Shown one piece after another: positions 1-8,001 of a DNA stretch of 64,000 nt. The first letter of the stretch is position 1. Each line of letters opens with the position of its first letter. Made by a program: the position numbers and the translations under genes. Under the pieces are notes generated by a model. That model ran no database searches. It was not told the DNA's origin and worked only from the letters and a program-made list of their open reading frames with translations. Source of the DNA: Tsuneonella amylolytica (GTDB lineage Bacteria; Pseudomonadota; Alphaproteobacteria; Sphingomonadales; Sphingomonadaceae); contig NZ_CP032570.1 in NCBI RefSeq assembly GCF_003626915.1, positions 558,001-622,000 of the forward strand. Reading direction: 5' to 3'.

Positions 1-1639
1 AAAAACCGGCCTGCCCGCGCGCGTCCCCCGCGATCAGGAAGGCCGCCTGCTCGCGGCCCTGAAGCTGCGCGACGAGGCCCTCAGGGCTTTCACGGAACGC
101 AAACCCCATCGTCTTGCCCGGCGCGAGCTTCATCGCGACCCGAGCGGCGAGGACCGTCGCCTCCCGCGCCTGGTCGCTCGAAAGGCGTAGCGGCGCGATG
201 GGCGCCATGCCGCCGCGCGACCCGTCGGCGACCGTGAACGCCAGCGCCATCGTCTTGCCCGCTGCCCCGATCCGGCGCGAACCGGCATCGACCGCACCGA
301 GCAGCTTGGGCTCGGCCGCCGCCCGCCTGAGGCCTTGCGCGAGGTCGTATCCGTAAGCCCGGCCGTAGCTGTCAGTCACGACCGCACCGAGCGTCCCGCC
401 CACGAAGGCATCGCCCATCGCCGGCGATGCCACTCCGGTATCGTCGGCGACGCGCACGACCGATGTGCTGCCCGCGAGCGCGGTCGCGCCGCGCGGTGCG
501 AAGGCGGCCGCGATGTCGAGGATGCCGCGCCCGTATATCGGATCGGTCCCGGTCGCGCCCGCGTCCCGCGCGGACTTGAGCAGCAGGTCCACCATCTGCG
601 CGCCGGAGAGGTTGGGAAACGCCTGCTTCAGCAGCGCGACCGCACCCGAGACCTGCGGCGCGCTGAAGCTCGTGCCCGACACTAGGGTCACGAACGTGCC
701 GCTGCTGTCGCTGGTCTGCTTGAGGACGCCGTTCTCGTAAACGCAGCAGACCCTCTCGCCAAGCGCCGACAGGTAATAGTTCGCCTGGCTCCCCGCCTTG
801 TTGCTGAAAGCGGAGAATTGTCCCTGCTCGTTGACCGAGCCCACGATGATCACGTTGGCGCCGCCCGCGGTCCGCACCGCGATTGCAAAAGGGTTGGGGG
901 TATTGGGGTCGATGTCGGGATCGCTGCCGTCGCCCTCGTTACCGGCCGAAACCACAAGCACGACGCCCGCGGCCGACGCCTTCGTCACCGAGTCCAGAAG
1001 GCCCCGGGAAGGTGCGTCGCCGCCGAGCGAAAGGTTGATGACCGTCGCCCCTGCCGCCACCGCACGGTCGATACCGCGCGCGATATTGGTGTCTGTGAAA
1101 ACGCAGTCGTCCTTCGACGCGCAGCTGCCCGGACTGTCGGCGCGCAGGGCGACGATCGAGGCGTTGTAGGCGATCCCCACCACGCCCGTATTGTTACGCG
1201 CCGCAGCGGCGACGAGAGCAACCTGCGTGCCGTGATCGTCGCTGGCCTCGAAGGTACCGTTGCCGGCGACGTCGGCGCTGCCGGAATCGATCCGGCCCGC
1301 GAATTCGGGGTTGTCGGTATCGATACCGGTATCGATGACCGCGATCTTGACCCCTGCACCCGTCGCGCTGGCAGACCAGGCGGTCGCCGCGCCGTGGTAC
1401 GACGGTCCGTCGGACCGGCGGTATTCGGCGGTATCGAAGTTGGTTGTCGTCGGTGGCGGGGTGGGGGTCGGTGCCGGTGCGGGGGCCGGCGAAGGCGATG
1501 GCGTCGGCACGGGTGCGGGCGTGCTGATCACACCGCCCCCGCCGCCCCCTCCGCCCCCGCAAGCGGTCAGCAGCGCCAAGGCGACCATAGCGCATCCAGT
1601 GCGAAGCCGTGCGGCACGGCCACCCGATCCGTTCGTCAT
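1..1639 (-). CDS. S8 (subtilisin) family serine peptidase lipoprotein, 3' end outside window
   Basis: Secreted, probably outer-membrane-anchored subtilase. The ATG at 1639 gives a basic start, a hydrophobic stretch and a lipobox (LLTAC, Cys27), then nine glycines and a Pro/Thr-rich linker to about residue 67. The catalytic domain follows, with Asp103 (VIDTG), His136 (DDHGTQVA) and Ser324 (GTSFSAP). After it the protein continues at least to residue 546 in Ala/Gly-rich sequence that I do not recognise. This could lead to an autotransporter beta-barrel of the NalP/SphB1 type, but that part is not in the window. The S8 assignment is firm; the substrate is unknown. The gene diverges from dapD. 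Confidence 0.9.
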   Translation of the reverse strand, partial: MTNGSGGRAARLRTGCAMVALALLTACGGGGGGGGGVISTPAPVPTPSPSPAPAPAPTPTPPPTTTNFDTAEYRRSDGPSYHGAATAWSASATGAGVKIAVIDTGIDTDNPEFAGRIDSGSADVAGNGTFEASDDHGTQVALVAAAARNNTGVVGIAYNASIVALRADSPGSCASKDDCVFTDTNIARGIDRAVAAGATVINLSLGGDAPSRGLLDSVTKASAAGVVLVVSAGNEGDGSDPDIDPNTPNPFAIAVRTAGGANVIIVGSVNEQGQFSAFSNKAGSQANYYLSALGERVCCVYENGVLKQTSDSSGTFVTLVSGTSFSAPQVSGAVALLKQAFPNLSGAQMVDLLLKSARDAGATGTDPIYGRGILDIAAAFAPRGATALAGSTSVVRVADDTGVASPAMGDAFVGGTLGAVVTDSYGRAYGYDLAQGLRRAAAEPKLLGAVDAGSRRIGAAGKTMALAFTVADGSRGGMAPIAPLRLSSDQAREATVLAARVAMKLAPGKTMGFAFRESPEGLVAQLQGREQAAFLIAGDARGQAGF

Positions 1640-1803
1640 TCGTCGCGTCCCTGATGGAATTACGCCGCCGTATATCATGCAACGCTAAAGCGGGCATGAA
1701 CGACGATTGGTAAGCCGGTCCCTTCGAGAATGCCGGCCCGGCTCGCTTGTCGAGCACGAAGCACGTCGCTAGCGCGGGAAAGACCGCAGGGAGACGACAG
1801 CAG

Positions 1804-2643
1804 ATGACCGCAGATCTCGAAACAGCCATCGACGCCGCGTGGGAACGACGCGCCGAGGTGACCGCCGCCAGCTCCGATGTTTGCGAGCCGGTTGAAGCCG
1901 CGCTTGCGATGCTCGACGATGGCAGCGCACGTGTCGCCGAACCCGACGGCAACGGCGGCTGGCGCGTGAACGAGTGGCTGAAGAAGGCAGTCCTTCTCAG
2001 CTTCCGCCTGAACGACAACATCGTCATGGACGGCGGCAGCGCGGGCGCGCCGGCCTACGACAAGGTGCCCAGCAAGTTCGCCGGATGGGGCGAGAACCGA
2101 TTTCGCGATGCAGGATTTCGCGTCGTCCCCGGTGCGATCGTCCGCCGCGGCAGCCACATCGGCAAGGGCGTGGTTCTGATGCCCAGCTTCGTCAACATCG
2201 GGGCCCGCGTCGGCGAAGGGACGATGGTCGATACCTGGGCCACGGTCGGCAGCTGCGCCCAGATCGGCGATCACGTGCACCTGTCGGGCGGGGTCGGGAT
2301 CGGCGGCGTGCTCGAACCGCTCCAAGCGGGACCGGTCGTGATCGAGGACGGTTGCTTCATCGGCGCCCGGTCCGAAGTCGTCGAGGGTGTGCGTGTCTGC
2401 GAAGGAGCGGTTCTCTCGATGGGCGTCTACCTCGGCGCGTCGACCAAGATCGTCGATCGCGCGACCGGCGAGGTGCACATCGGCCGCGTCCCGCCGTACT
2501 CGGTGGTCGTGCCCGGATCGATGGCCGGCCGCCCCCTTCCCGACGGTAGCCCCGGCCCCAGCCTCTACTGCGCAGTCATCGTGAAGACGGTCGACGCGCA
2601 GACCCGTGCGAAGACCGGCATCAACGAGCTTCTTCGGGACTAG
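1804..2643 (+). CDS. dapD: 2,3,4,5-tetrahydropyridine-2,6-dicarboxylate N-succinyltransferase
   Basis: Succinyl-CoA-dependent step of the lysine/diaminopimelate pathway, cytoplasmic. The 279-residue product has the usual family length. It has an N-terminal helical domain and a left-handed beta-helix of hexapeptide repeats (for example [41 protein letters not shown]). I chose the ATG at 1804 because a GGGAGA ribosome site precedes it and the protein then begins [13 protein letters not shown]. An upstream ATG at 1747 would add 19 residues without support. No other lysine gene lies next to it. Confidence 0.95.
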   Translation: MTADLETAIDAAWERRAEVTAASSDVCEPVEAALAMLDDGSARVAEPDGNGGWRVNEWLKKAVLLSFRLNDNIVMDGGSAGAPAYDKVPSKFAGWGENRFRDAGFRVVPGAIVRRGSHIGKGVVLMPSFVNIGARVGEGTMVDTWATVGSCAQIGDHVHLSGGVGIGGVLEPLQAGPVVIEDGCFIGARSEVVEGVRVCEGAVLSMGVYLGASTKIVDRATGEVHIGRVPPYSVVVPGSMAGRPLPDGSPGPSLYCAVIVKTVDAQTRAKTGINELLRD

Positions 2644-2667
2644 GAACCACGGCGGCGGCCGACCGTA
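2643..2667 (+). promoter_or_regulatory. candidate EcfG-type promoter
   Basis: GGAAC at 2643-2647, a 16-base spacer, then CGTA at 2664-2667. This is one mismatch from the alphaproteobacterial general-stress consensus GGAAC-N16/17-CGTT. It sits immediately after the dapD stop codon and 32 bases before the next start. The match is by eye. Confidence 0.4.
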
Positions 2668-2698
2668 GATCGACCAAATTCACAAGGGAACGTTTCAG

Positions 2699-3073
2699 AT
2701 GGACAACCGGGGCAACGAAATTCATGCAACCGAGACCGAGGTCAGCGGCGGCTCCAAGGAAGGCGTGGTGCGCTGGGTGCTGATCGTCGGCCTCGTGCTG
2801 GTGGTCGTATTCTTGAGCGTGGTGTGGATGGTGGGTGCCGCGAGCCAACCCGACGGCGCGGACAGCGAGCCCAGCGTGAGCAACACGATCGCGGAAGAAG
2901 GTGCGCAAAGCGATCGCGGCGAACCGATGGCCCCTACCTTCGATCAGTCGACTGAAGATCAGACGTCGCAAAACGGATTGCTTGAGGTAGAACCGAACCC
3001 GGCAACCTCTCCGTCGGATAGCGCGACGCCGGGCGATGCTCCGGCCGGAAATCCTTCGTCGGATGCGATGTAA
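2699..3073 (+). CDS. single-pass membrane protein, hypothetical
   Basis: 124 residues, not recognised. Residues about 1-24 are polar. One transmembrane helix follows at about 25-48 (WVLIVGLVLVVVFLSVVWMV), then an acidic, Ser/Pro/Thr-rich tail likely outside the membrane. The ATG has an AAGGGA ribosome site. It sits at the head of a run of small stress-type genes and has a candidate EcfG-type promoter 32-56 bases upstream. A stress-membrane role is only an inference from this position. Confidence 0.7.
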   Translation: MDNRGNEIHATETEVSGGSKEGVVRWVLIVGLVLVVVFLSVVWMVGAASQPDGADSEPSVSNTIAEEGAQSDRGEPMAPTFDQSTEDQTSQNGLLEVEPNPATSPSDSATPGDAPAGNPSSDAM

Positions 3074-3126
3074 GGCTCGAAGTCATTCGAGAAGGTAGCG
3101 ACGGGACGTGAGAGGAGTCTAACGCC

Positions 3127-3318
3127 ATGCCAGCGAAGTCGAAGGCGCAACAGAAGGCTGCGGGAGCCGCATTGTCGGCGAAGCGCGGCGATACAAAAGT
3201 CGGCGATCTTCAGGGCGCATCGAAAGATATGTACGATTCGATGACCGAAAGCGAACTCGAGGATCTGGCAGAAACAAAGCGGGAGGACTTGCCCGATACG
3301 GTCGACGAGGAAGACTAG
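3127..3318 (+). CDS. DUF3008 family small protein
   Basis: 63 residues beginning MPAKSKAQQKAAGAAL, the hallmark start of the DUF3008 family of small alphaproteobacterial proteins. The C-terminal half is strongly acidic (ESELEDLAETKREDLP). No transmembrane segment or signal. A GAGAGGAG ribosome site precedes the ATG. The function is unknown. It converges on the basic KGG-like gene and overlaps its end by 4 bases. The neighbourhood suggests a stress-induced protein. Confidence 0.8.
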   Translation: MPAKSKAQQKAAGAALSAKRGDTKVGDLQGASKDMYDSMTESELEDLAETKREDLPDTVDEED

Positions 3319-3464
3319 TCCTTCTTCGCGGCAGCCTTGCCGCCCTTTCTGCCCAGTTCGGCTTGGGCGGCCGACGATTTTCGCGGGTTCTTTTCGCCCT
3401 CCTTTGCCGCCTTCGCATTCGCCTTTTGCGCTGTCTCGCTGCCCTTGCCCTTCTTTTCCGCCAT
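3315..3464 (-). CDS. small lysine/glycine-rich KGG-type stress protein
   Basis: 49 residues, very basic, with the C-terminal motif LGRKGGKAAAKKD. This resembles the KGG repeats of stress-induced proteins such as E. coli YciG/GsiB-like families. I chose the ATG at 3464 because GAGGA stands 9 bases upstream; a longer reading frame without a ribosome site extends to 3524. Transcription probably starts from the symmetric element at 3491-3516 shared with the DUF3140 gene. The function is unknown; desiccation or general stress tolerance is an inference. Confidence 0.75.
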   Translation of the reverse strand: MAEKKGKGSETAQKANAKAAKEGEKNPRKSSAAQAELGRKGGKAAAKKD

Positions 3465-3490
3465 CGCATGCGTCCTCGTTGTTCGCTGGT

Positions 3491-3516
3491 GGAACCGACC
3501 GGCTCGCAATCCGGTT
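3491..3516. promoter_or_regulatory. symmetric, potentially bidirectional EcfG-type promoter
   Basis: GGAACC at 3491-3496 and GGTTCC at about 3513-3518 form a perfect inverted repeat. Read on either strand it gives GGAAC-N17-GGTT, three of four bases of the EcfG -10 (CGTT). It lies between divergent genes starting at 3464 (-) and 3542 (+), at nearly equal distance from each. A plain 6-base operator palindrome is the alternative. Confidence 0.45.
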
Positions 3517-3541
3517 CCGTCCATTGAACGAGGAGACCGAG

Positions 3542-3877
3542 ATGGACGACGACAAGCGGGAAGAGACTTATTCCGACTTTCAGGAGGCCGTGAACATGGC
3601 CCCGAAGGAACTCGAGGACTGGCTCGACACCGAAAAATCGAAATCGGTCGGCGATAGCGACGGTGGGGGCGAGAGCACCGGCCACAAGTCGGGACGGCGG
3701 ATCGTGGAGATCAAGCGGACGAAGAAGGACGACCTGACCGACAGCCAGTACGATCACATGGCGAAGGTCGTCGGCTACGTACATCGTCACCTGGCGCAAA
3801 AGCCTTCAGGCGACATCGAGGACAGCGACTGGCGCTATTCCCTGATGAACTGGGGCCACGATCCCACGAAATCGTGA
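3542..3877 (+). CDS. DUF3140 family protein
   Basis: 111 residues matching DUF3140 from memory: NMAPKELEDWLDTEKSKSVG, then GHKSGRRIVEIKR, then the conserved end VGYVHRHLAQKPSGDIED..WRYSLMNWGHDP. Cytoplasmic and mixed-charge, sometimes described as DNA-binding; I see no motif that proves it. ATG at 3542 has a strong GAGGAG site. The stop overlaps the GTG of the next gene by 4 bases, so the two are translationally coupled. Confidence 0.85.
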   Translation: MDDDKREETYSDFQEAVNMAPKELEDWLDTEKSKSVGDSDGGGESTGHKSGRRIVEIKRTKKDDLTDSQYDHMAKVVGYVHRHLAQKPSGDIEDSDWRYSLMNWGHDPTKS

Positions 3878-4290
3878 GCAATCTGGATCGCTTCGTCCAA
3901 GCCCAGGCCGGGGGCGTCTACGAAACCGCCCTCGACGAAATTCGCGATGGAGCGAAGCGAAGCCATTGGATGTGGTACATTTTCCCTCAGGTCACAGGCC
4001 TGGGGCGAAGCGCAGCCGCGCAGTTCTATGGGATCGACGGTCGAAGGGAGGCGGAAGACTATCTGTCCCATTCCTTGCTTGGCTCCCGGCTTCACGACTG
4101 TACGCTGTCCCTCCTCGCGCTTGCCGGCAAAACCGATGCCGTGTCCATTTTCGGATCCGTGGACGCGATGAAACTGCGCAGCTCGATGACGCTTTTCGAA
4201 GCCGTGGCGCACCGGGACGCTTCGTTCCGCAAGGTGCTCGAAGCCTTCTTCGACGGTGAGCGCGACCAAGCCACGCTGGACCTGTTGTGA
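3874..4290 (+). CDS. DUF1810 domain protein
   Basis: 138 residues, DUF1810. It has the family landmarks NLDRFVQAQ, HWMWYIFPQ.TGLGRS, YGI and SIFG..DAMKLRSSMTLFE. The GTG start overlaps the DUF3140 stop (GTGA). The biochemical role is not settled; the family is small and soluble. It is itself coupled by a 4-base overlap to a potassium-channel-like gene, so three genes are likely translated from one message. Confidence 0.9.
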   Translation: MSNLDRFVQAQAGGVYETALDEIRDGAKRSHWMWYIFPQVTGLGRSAAAQFYGIDGRREAEDYLSHSLLGSRLHDCTLSLLALAGKTDAVSIFGSVDAMKLRSSMTLFEAVAHRDASFRKVLEAFFDGERDQATLDLL

Positions 4291-4796
4291 ACAAGCTACC
4301 CGACGATCAGCAGGTCATCGACGCGACCTTCAGCATGCAACTCGGCGTGGGCGCCTTGATGATCGCCGTGTGCGTTGTAATTCACGGCATCGGTCTTTTC
4401 ACGCTCCACCGGGCCGTCGTCGGCGAGGAATCGGAGGAGCGCTTCAAGAACCTCCAGCCGCTGTCGTTTCGCGGAACCCTGTTTACGCTCGGCACGGTCT
4501 TTGCGCTGATCTTCATCCACTTCGTGGAAATCTGGCTTTTCGCGTTTCTCTTCGACTACCTCGGCGCGCTACGCAATTTTCAGGAATCGCTGTATTTCTC
4601 GACGATCAGCTACGCGACCATCGGGTACAGCGATGCGTCCATCGCCGACCAATGGCGGATGGTCGCCGCTCTCGAGGGGATTCTCGGCGTCATCCTGCTC
4701 GGCTGGTCGACGGCGTTCTTCGTACGGCTCCTCGGCCGGATGGAAGGCGACCATGTCCGGCAACCGCTCTCCGATACGCGAGACCCGGACGGCTAG
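4287..4796 (+). CDS. two-pore-helix type potassium channel (Ion_trans_2)
   Basis: 169 residues with hydrophobic helices at about 19-40, 62-92 and 127-148 and a selectivity-filter motif TIGYSD at 111-116 after a pore helix (FSTISYA). This is the K+-channel signature TxGYGD with Ser for the second Gly. No cytoplasmic ligand-binding domain is present. The GTG start overlaps the DUF1810 stop by 4 bases. It converges on the dipeptidase with a 4-base overlap. K+ selectivity is family knowledge; gating is unknown. Confidence 0.85.
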   Translation: MNKLPDDQQVIDATFSMQLGVGALMIAVCVVIHGIGLFTLHRAVVGEESEERFKNLQPLSFRGTLFTLGTVFALIFIHFVEIWLFAFLFDYLGALRNFQESLYFSTISYATIGYSDASIADQWRMVAALEGILGVILLGWSTAFFVRLLGRMEGDHVRQPLSDTRDPDG

Positions 4797-6049
4797 AAGG
4801 CAGTCGGGCTTTCGATCGGCGGATCGTTCCGATGTGCCGCGGCGTAGGCTTCTGCGGCGCGCAGAACGCGTTCGATGTTGCCACCGGCGATCTTTTCGAG
4901 GTCGGTTTTGGTGTACCCCCTTCTTGCAAGCTCGGCGAACAGCGCAGGATAGCCGGTCACGTCTTCCGCGCCGACAGGCCCGGTTTCCATACCGTCGTAG
5001 TCACCGCCGAGCCCGACATGGTCGGTCCCCGCGACCTTGCGGATGTGGTCGATATGGTCGGCCCAGTCGGACACCGTGGCCATGATTTTGGGATTGGCCG
5101 CTCGCCATGCTTGCATTCCGTCCGCAACCGCAGCGGGGTCGCCGCGCCACAGCGACTTGAGCCGCGCCTCTTCCCCAGCGCTCGATGCGCTCCACTGACG
5201 CCGCGTCTCGCTGAGGAAGTCGGGATAGCCCACCGCCATCACCAGCCCTCCGTTCGCAGGCAGGCGCCCCAGGACGCTGTCGGGCACGTTGCGCGCATGG
5301 CCGTTCACCGCGCGCGCGCCGGAATGGCTGAAGATCACCGGCGCGCCCGACACATCGAGTGCATCCATCATCGTCTTCTCGCTGACGTGGCTCAGATCGA
5401 CCAGCATCCCGAGCCGGTTCATCTCGTGGACTACGTCCTTGCCGAACCCGGTCAGCCCGTTGTGGGAAGGTGCGTCGGTGGCGCTATCCGCCCACGGCGT
5501 GTTCTTCGAATGCGTCAGGGTAAGGTAGCGTGCGCCCAGCGCATGCATCTGGCGCAGAACCGCCAGGCTGGATCCGATCGAGTGACCACCCTCCATGCCG
5601 ATAAGCGACGCCAGTCGCCCAGCGCGCATGGCACGTTTCGCACCGTCGGCGGTCGTCACGAACTCCATGCGGCCCGGATTACGCGCGATCAGGCGCTTCA
5701 TGACGTCGATTTGCTCGAGAGTCGCCTGAACGGCCTGCTGTTCCGAAAGGTCGGCGCTCACGTAGACCGACCAGAACTGCGCGCCGAGGCGACCTTCGGC
5801 AGCGCGGCGGAGGTCGGTGTGCATCGGACCCTTGCCCGCCTCCTCGTCGGCGGTGCCGCGCGTATCGTCGAAATCGACTCCCGCGATCATGTTCCGGTAC
5901 CGCTCGCGGAACTGTTCGGGGACGTCGTTATGCCCGTCCCACACCGGCGTGGATTTCAGGGCAGCCGCTGCGACCGCTTCCGGATCGGGTGCAGCCAGCG
6001 CCGGGCTCGAGACAAGAAGCGCCGCGAGTCCGATCGGAGCGAGTTTCAT
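4793..6049 (-). CDS. membrane dipeptidase (peptidase M19), secreted
   Basis: 418 residues. A Sec signal peptide (residues 1-19, cleavage near ALA-AP) is followed by the renal-dipeptidase TIM-barrel fold. Zinc ligands are visible: His40 and Asp42 (WDGHND), Glu153 (IGMEGGHS), then His in VDLSHVS and SHSGAR, and a C-terminal GGDYDG region. It hydrolyses dipeptides, probably in the periplasm. It is monocistronic and its 5' end diverges from the DUF427 gene. Confidence 0.93.
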   Translation of the reverse strand: MKLAPIGLAALLVSSPALAAPDPEAVAAAALKSTPVWDGHNDVPEQFRERYRNMIAGVDFDDTRGTADEEAGKGPMHTDLRRAAEGRLGAQFWSVYVSADLSEQQAVQATLEQIDVMKRLIARNPGRMEFVTTADGAKRAMRAGRLASLIGMEGGHSIGSSLAVLRQMHALGARYLTLTHSKNTPWADSATDAPSHNGLTGFGKDVVHEMNRLGMLVDLSHVSEKTMMDALDVSGAPVIFSHSGARAVNGHARNVPDSVLGRLPANGGLVMAVGYPDFLSETRRQWSASSAGEEARLKSLWRGDPAAVADGMQAWRAANPKIMATVSDWADHIDHIRKVAGTDHVGLGGDYDGMETGPVGAEDVTGYPALFAELARRGYTKTDLEKIAGGNIERVLRAAEAYAAAHRNDPPIESPTAF

Positions 6050-6172
6050 TTGTCGGTTTCCCCTAGCGTTATCGAGACTCCGGACCGCTTATCCCAAACC
6101 GTGCCGGGCTGCCATTCGGAACCACTGCGCGGAACCGCGCTTGATGAATCTGATGCAAAGCAAGGAAGCGAA

Positions 6173-6463
6173 ATGACTGTCGAGGCAACCTGGAATGATA
6201 CCGTCATCGCAAAGAGCGACGACACCGTCGTCGTCGAGGGCAATTACTACTTCCCTCGCGCGGATGTCGATCCCGCGCTGCTGGTCGCCAGCGAAGCCAC
6301 CAGCCGATGCCCGTGGAAGGGGACCGCACACTACTACACGCTCGACGTTGATGGGGAGCGCAACCCGGACGCCGCATGGTATTATCCGGATCCGAAACCG
6401 GAGGCGGAGCAGGTGCGCGGCCGCATCGCCTTCTGGCAAGGAGTGAAGGTCGAGGAAGTCTGA
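6173..6463 (+). CDS. DUF427 family protein
   Basis: 96 residues with the DUF427 pattern: TWNDTVIAKSDDTVVVEGNYYFP, then SRCPWKGTAHYY and DAAWYYPDPKPEAEQVRGRIAFW. Small cytoplasmic beta-rich protein of unknown biochemical function. ATG at 6173 follows an AAGGAAG ribosome site. It is followed within 60 bases by the PNPOx-like gene in the same direction. It is part of the small stress-gene run. Confidence 0.92.
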   Translation: MTVEATWNDTVIAKSDDTVVVEGNYYFPRADVDPALLVASEATSRCPWKGTAHYYTLDVDGERNPDAAWYYPDPKPEAEQVRGRIAFWQGVKVEEV

Positions 6464-6522
6464 CGCGTCCAAGCGGGGAACGAACGAACGGCGGCGGACT
6501 TGGCATCATTGAGGAGACGATG

Positions 6523-6978
6523 ATGACCAAGAGCCTTTCCGACATTTCCCAGGACATGAAGCAGATCGATTTTTGCACGCTGTCGACCCATTCACCCGGC
6601 GGCACGATCGGCGCGCGCCCGATGAGCAACAACAGCGAGGTCGAGTACGATGGCGATTCCTATTTCTTCACATACGAGGATCGCCAGATGGTCAGGGACA
6701 TCGAGGGCGACCCCAAGGTCGGGCTCACGTACCTCGGAAGCGCAGGCCTAAAGGGCATTCTGGGCGCACCCGGACAGTTCATCCACGTCGAAGGGGTCGC
6801 GCAGATCGTCCGCGACAAGGGTGCGTTCGCCGAACACTGGGACAAGTCGCTCGATCGCTGGTTCCCGCAGGGCGTCGACACGCCCGGCGCCGTCATGCTG
6901 AAGGTCGCCGCGACCCGTATCGCCTACTGGGACGGCGAGGACGACGGCGAGATCAAGCTGTCACCGGATCGCGAGTGA
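6523..6978 (+). CDS. pyridoxamine 5'-phosphate oxidase-like general stress protein
   Basis: 151 residues of the FMN-binding split-barrel (PNPOx-like, general stress protein 26) family. Landmarks are DFCTLSTHSPGGTIGARPMSNN, the ED/HWDKSLDRWFPQG segment and VAATRIAYWDGEDDGEIKL. Two ATGs stand in tandem at 6520 and 6523; the second is better spaced from GAGGAG at 6511-6516. The stop overlaps the next gene's GTG. It probably binds FMN or F420-like flavin; the substrate is unknown. Confidence 0.88.
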   Translation: MTKSLSDISQDMKQIDFCTLSTHSPGGTIGARPMSNNSEVEYDGDSYFFTYEDRQMVRDIEGDPKVGLTYLGSAGLKGILGAPGQFIHVEGVAQIVRDKGAFAEHWDKSLDRWFPQGVDTPGAVMLKVAATRIAYWDGEDDGEIKLSPDRE

Positions 6979-7412
6979 ACCGAGGGACGGGGGCCACGCT
7001 GCGCGTGAGAACGACGCTGCGATGGCTTCTGTCGGCGGCTTACGCGGCGGCGGGGTTTCTACACCTCGCCTCTCCGGAGCCGTTCGTGAAGATTGTCCCG
7101 AACTGGGTACCGATGCCCGGCGCGGTGGTCGCGATGACAGGGGTGGCGGAGTTGCTCGGCGCGGCCGCGCTCGCGCAACCATGGTCGAAAAGGCTGAGGA
7201 TTGCGGGCGGGTTCGGTCTAGCGCTTTACGCGCTGTGCGTCTGGCCGGCGAACTTCAACCACATGGCGCTCGATCTTGCACGCCCCGACCACGTGCTCGG
7301 GCTTGCCTATCATTTGCCGCGGCTGGCATTCCAGCCGGTCCTCATCTGGCTCGCGTTGTGGACGGGTGAAGCGACCGACTGGCCCTTCGCCCGTCCACAT
7401 GCGAACGACTGA
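6975..7412 (+). CDS. DoxX-like membrane protein
   Basis: 145 residues with four hydrophobic stretches (LLSAAYAAAGFLHL, AVVAMTGVAELLGAAAL, IAGGFGLALYALCVWP, PVLIWLALW). The order resembles the DoxX-like family (small four-helix redox-associated membrane proteins), including PNWVP and a GVAELLGAA loop. The GTG at 6975 overlaps the upstream stop (GTGA), supporting coupling. A GTG at 7005 is an alternative that would shorten the leader. It ends back to back with the SWIB gene. Confidence 0.75.
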   Translation: MNRGTGATLRVRTTLRWLLSAAYAAAGFLHLASPEPFVKIVPNWVPMPGAVVAMTGVAELLGAAALAQPWSKRLRIAGGFGLALYALCVWPANFNHMALDLARPDHVLGLAYHLPRLAFQPVLIWLALWTGEATDWPFARPHAND

Positions 7413-7664
7413 TCAGCTCATGTGCTTGGAAACGGCACCCGTCATCTTGAACATCGAGATCTGATCCTTGCCGGTCACCGCGCCCAGCGTGGCGTCCGGA
7501 TTGATCATGCGCTTGTCCTTGCTGTCCTGCAGGTCGTGCTTCTTGATGTATTCCCAGACCTTGGAGGTGACCTGCGCACGAGTCATCGGGCCCTTGCCCA
7601 CGACCTTCTCGAGGTCGTCCGTCAGGTTGACGGGTTTCTGCAGCGCATTGTTCTTGCCAGCCAT
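7413..7664 (-). CDS. SWIB/MDM2 domain protein
   Basis: 83 residues that are almost entirely a SWIB/MDM2 domain: LTDDLEKVVGKGPMTRAQVTSKVWEYIKKHDLQDSKDKRMINPD, then ISMFKMTGAVSKH. Bacterial stand-alone SWIB proteins occur in chlamydiae and many proteobacteria, usually of unknown role, with proposed links to chromosome compaction. The ATG at 7664 has an AAAGGA site; an upstream in-frame ATG at 7778 lacks support. It converges on the DoxX-like gene with no gap. Confidence 0.9.
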   Translation of the reverse strand: MAGKNNALQKPVNLTDDLEKVVGKGPMTRAQVTSKVWEYIKKHDLQDSKDKRMINPDATLGAVTGKDQISMFKMTGAVSKHMS

Positions 7665-8001
7665 CGTATTGATCCTTTCATGCTTGGCTATGCGATCGAA
7701 TTGCCTGTGATAACTCCCGGTTCCGCCCCTCGCCCGCTCTGAACGGGATCGGGTCCCGCCGGGTATCGCATGGCGCAATCCTAGAGCGGTTCCATCCGTA
7801 TCGCGAGTGCGCCAAAGGGCTCAGAACGAGTTTTCGACAGCCGAAAGAGGCATTCTGGCGCGATTTTCCGCGTTCGAGGCGCCAATTGCGCCGAGGCCTT
7901 GCTCACGCACGGTTAACCCGTCATCATCACAAGACAAATTCCGGCGGATGATGACGCTGCCGCTGGATCGCATATATGCATCGTCGAGAGGGATTGTTCG
8001 C
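7665..8001. other. intergenic region without a supported gene
   Basis: 337 bases between the divergent SWIB and S41 peptidase genes. It must hold both promoters, but I see no convincing -35/-10 pair. A minus-strand GGAAC upstream of the SWIB gene lacks a good -10 (AATT at 17 bases). A 10-base palindrome GCATATATGC lies at about 7970-7979. Any open frame here is short and without a ribosome site. Confidence 0.5.

Noticed and set aside
4256-6463. Plus-strand frame of 735 codons through the channel and dipeptidase region
   Set aside because: Overlaps certain genes on both strands; only its last 96 codons (DUF427) are supported.
7413-7664. SWIB gene as eukaryotic contamination
   Set aside because: Codon use matches neighbours and bacterial stand-alone SWIB proteins are known.
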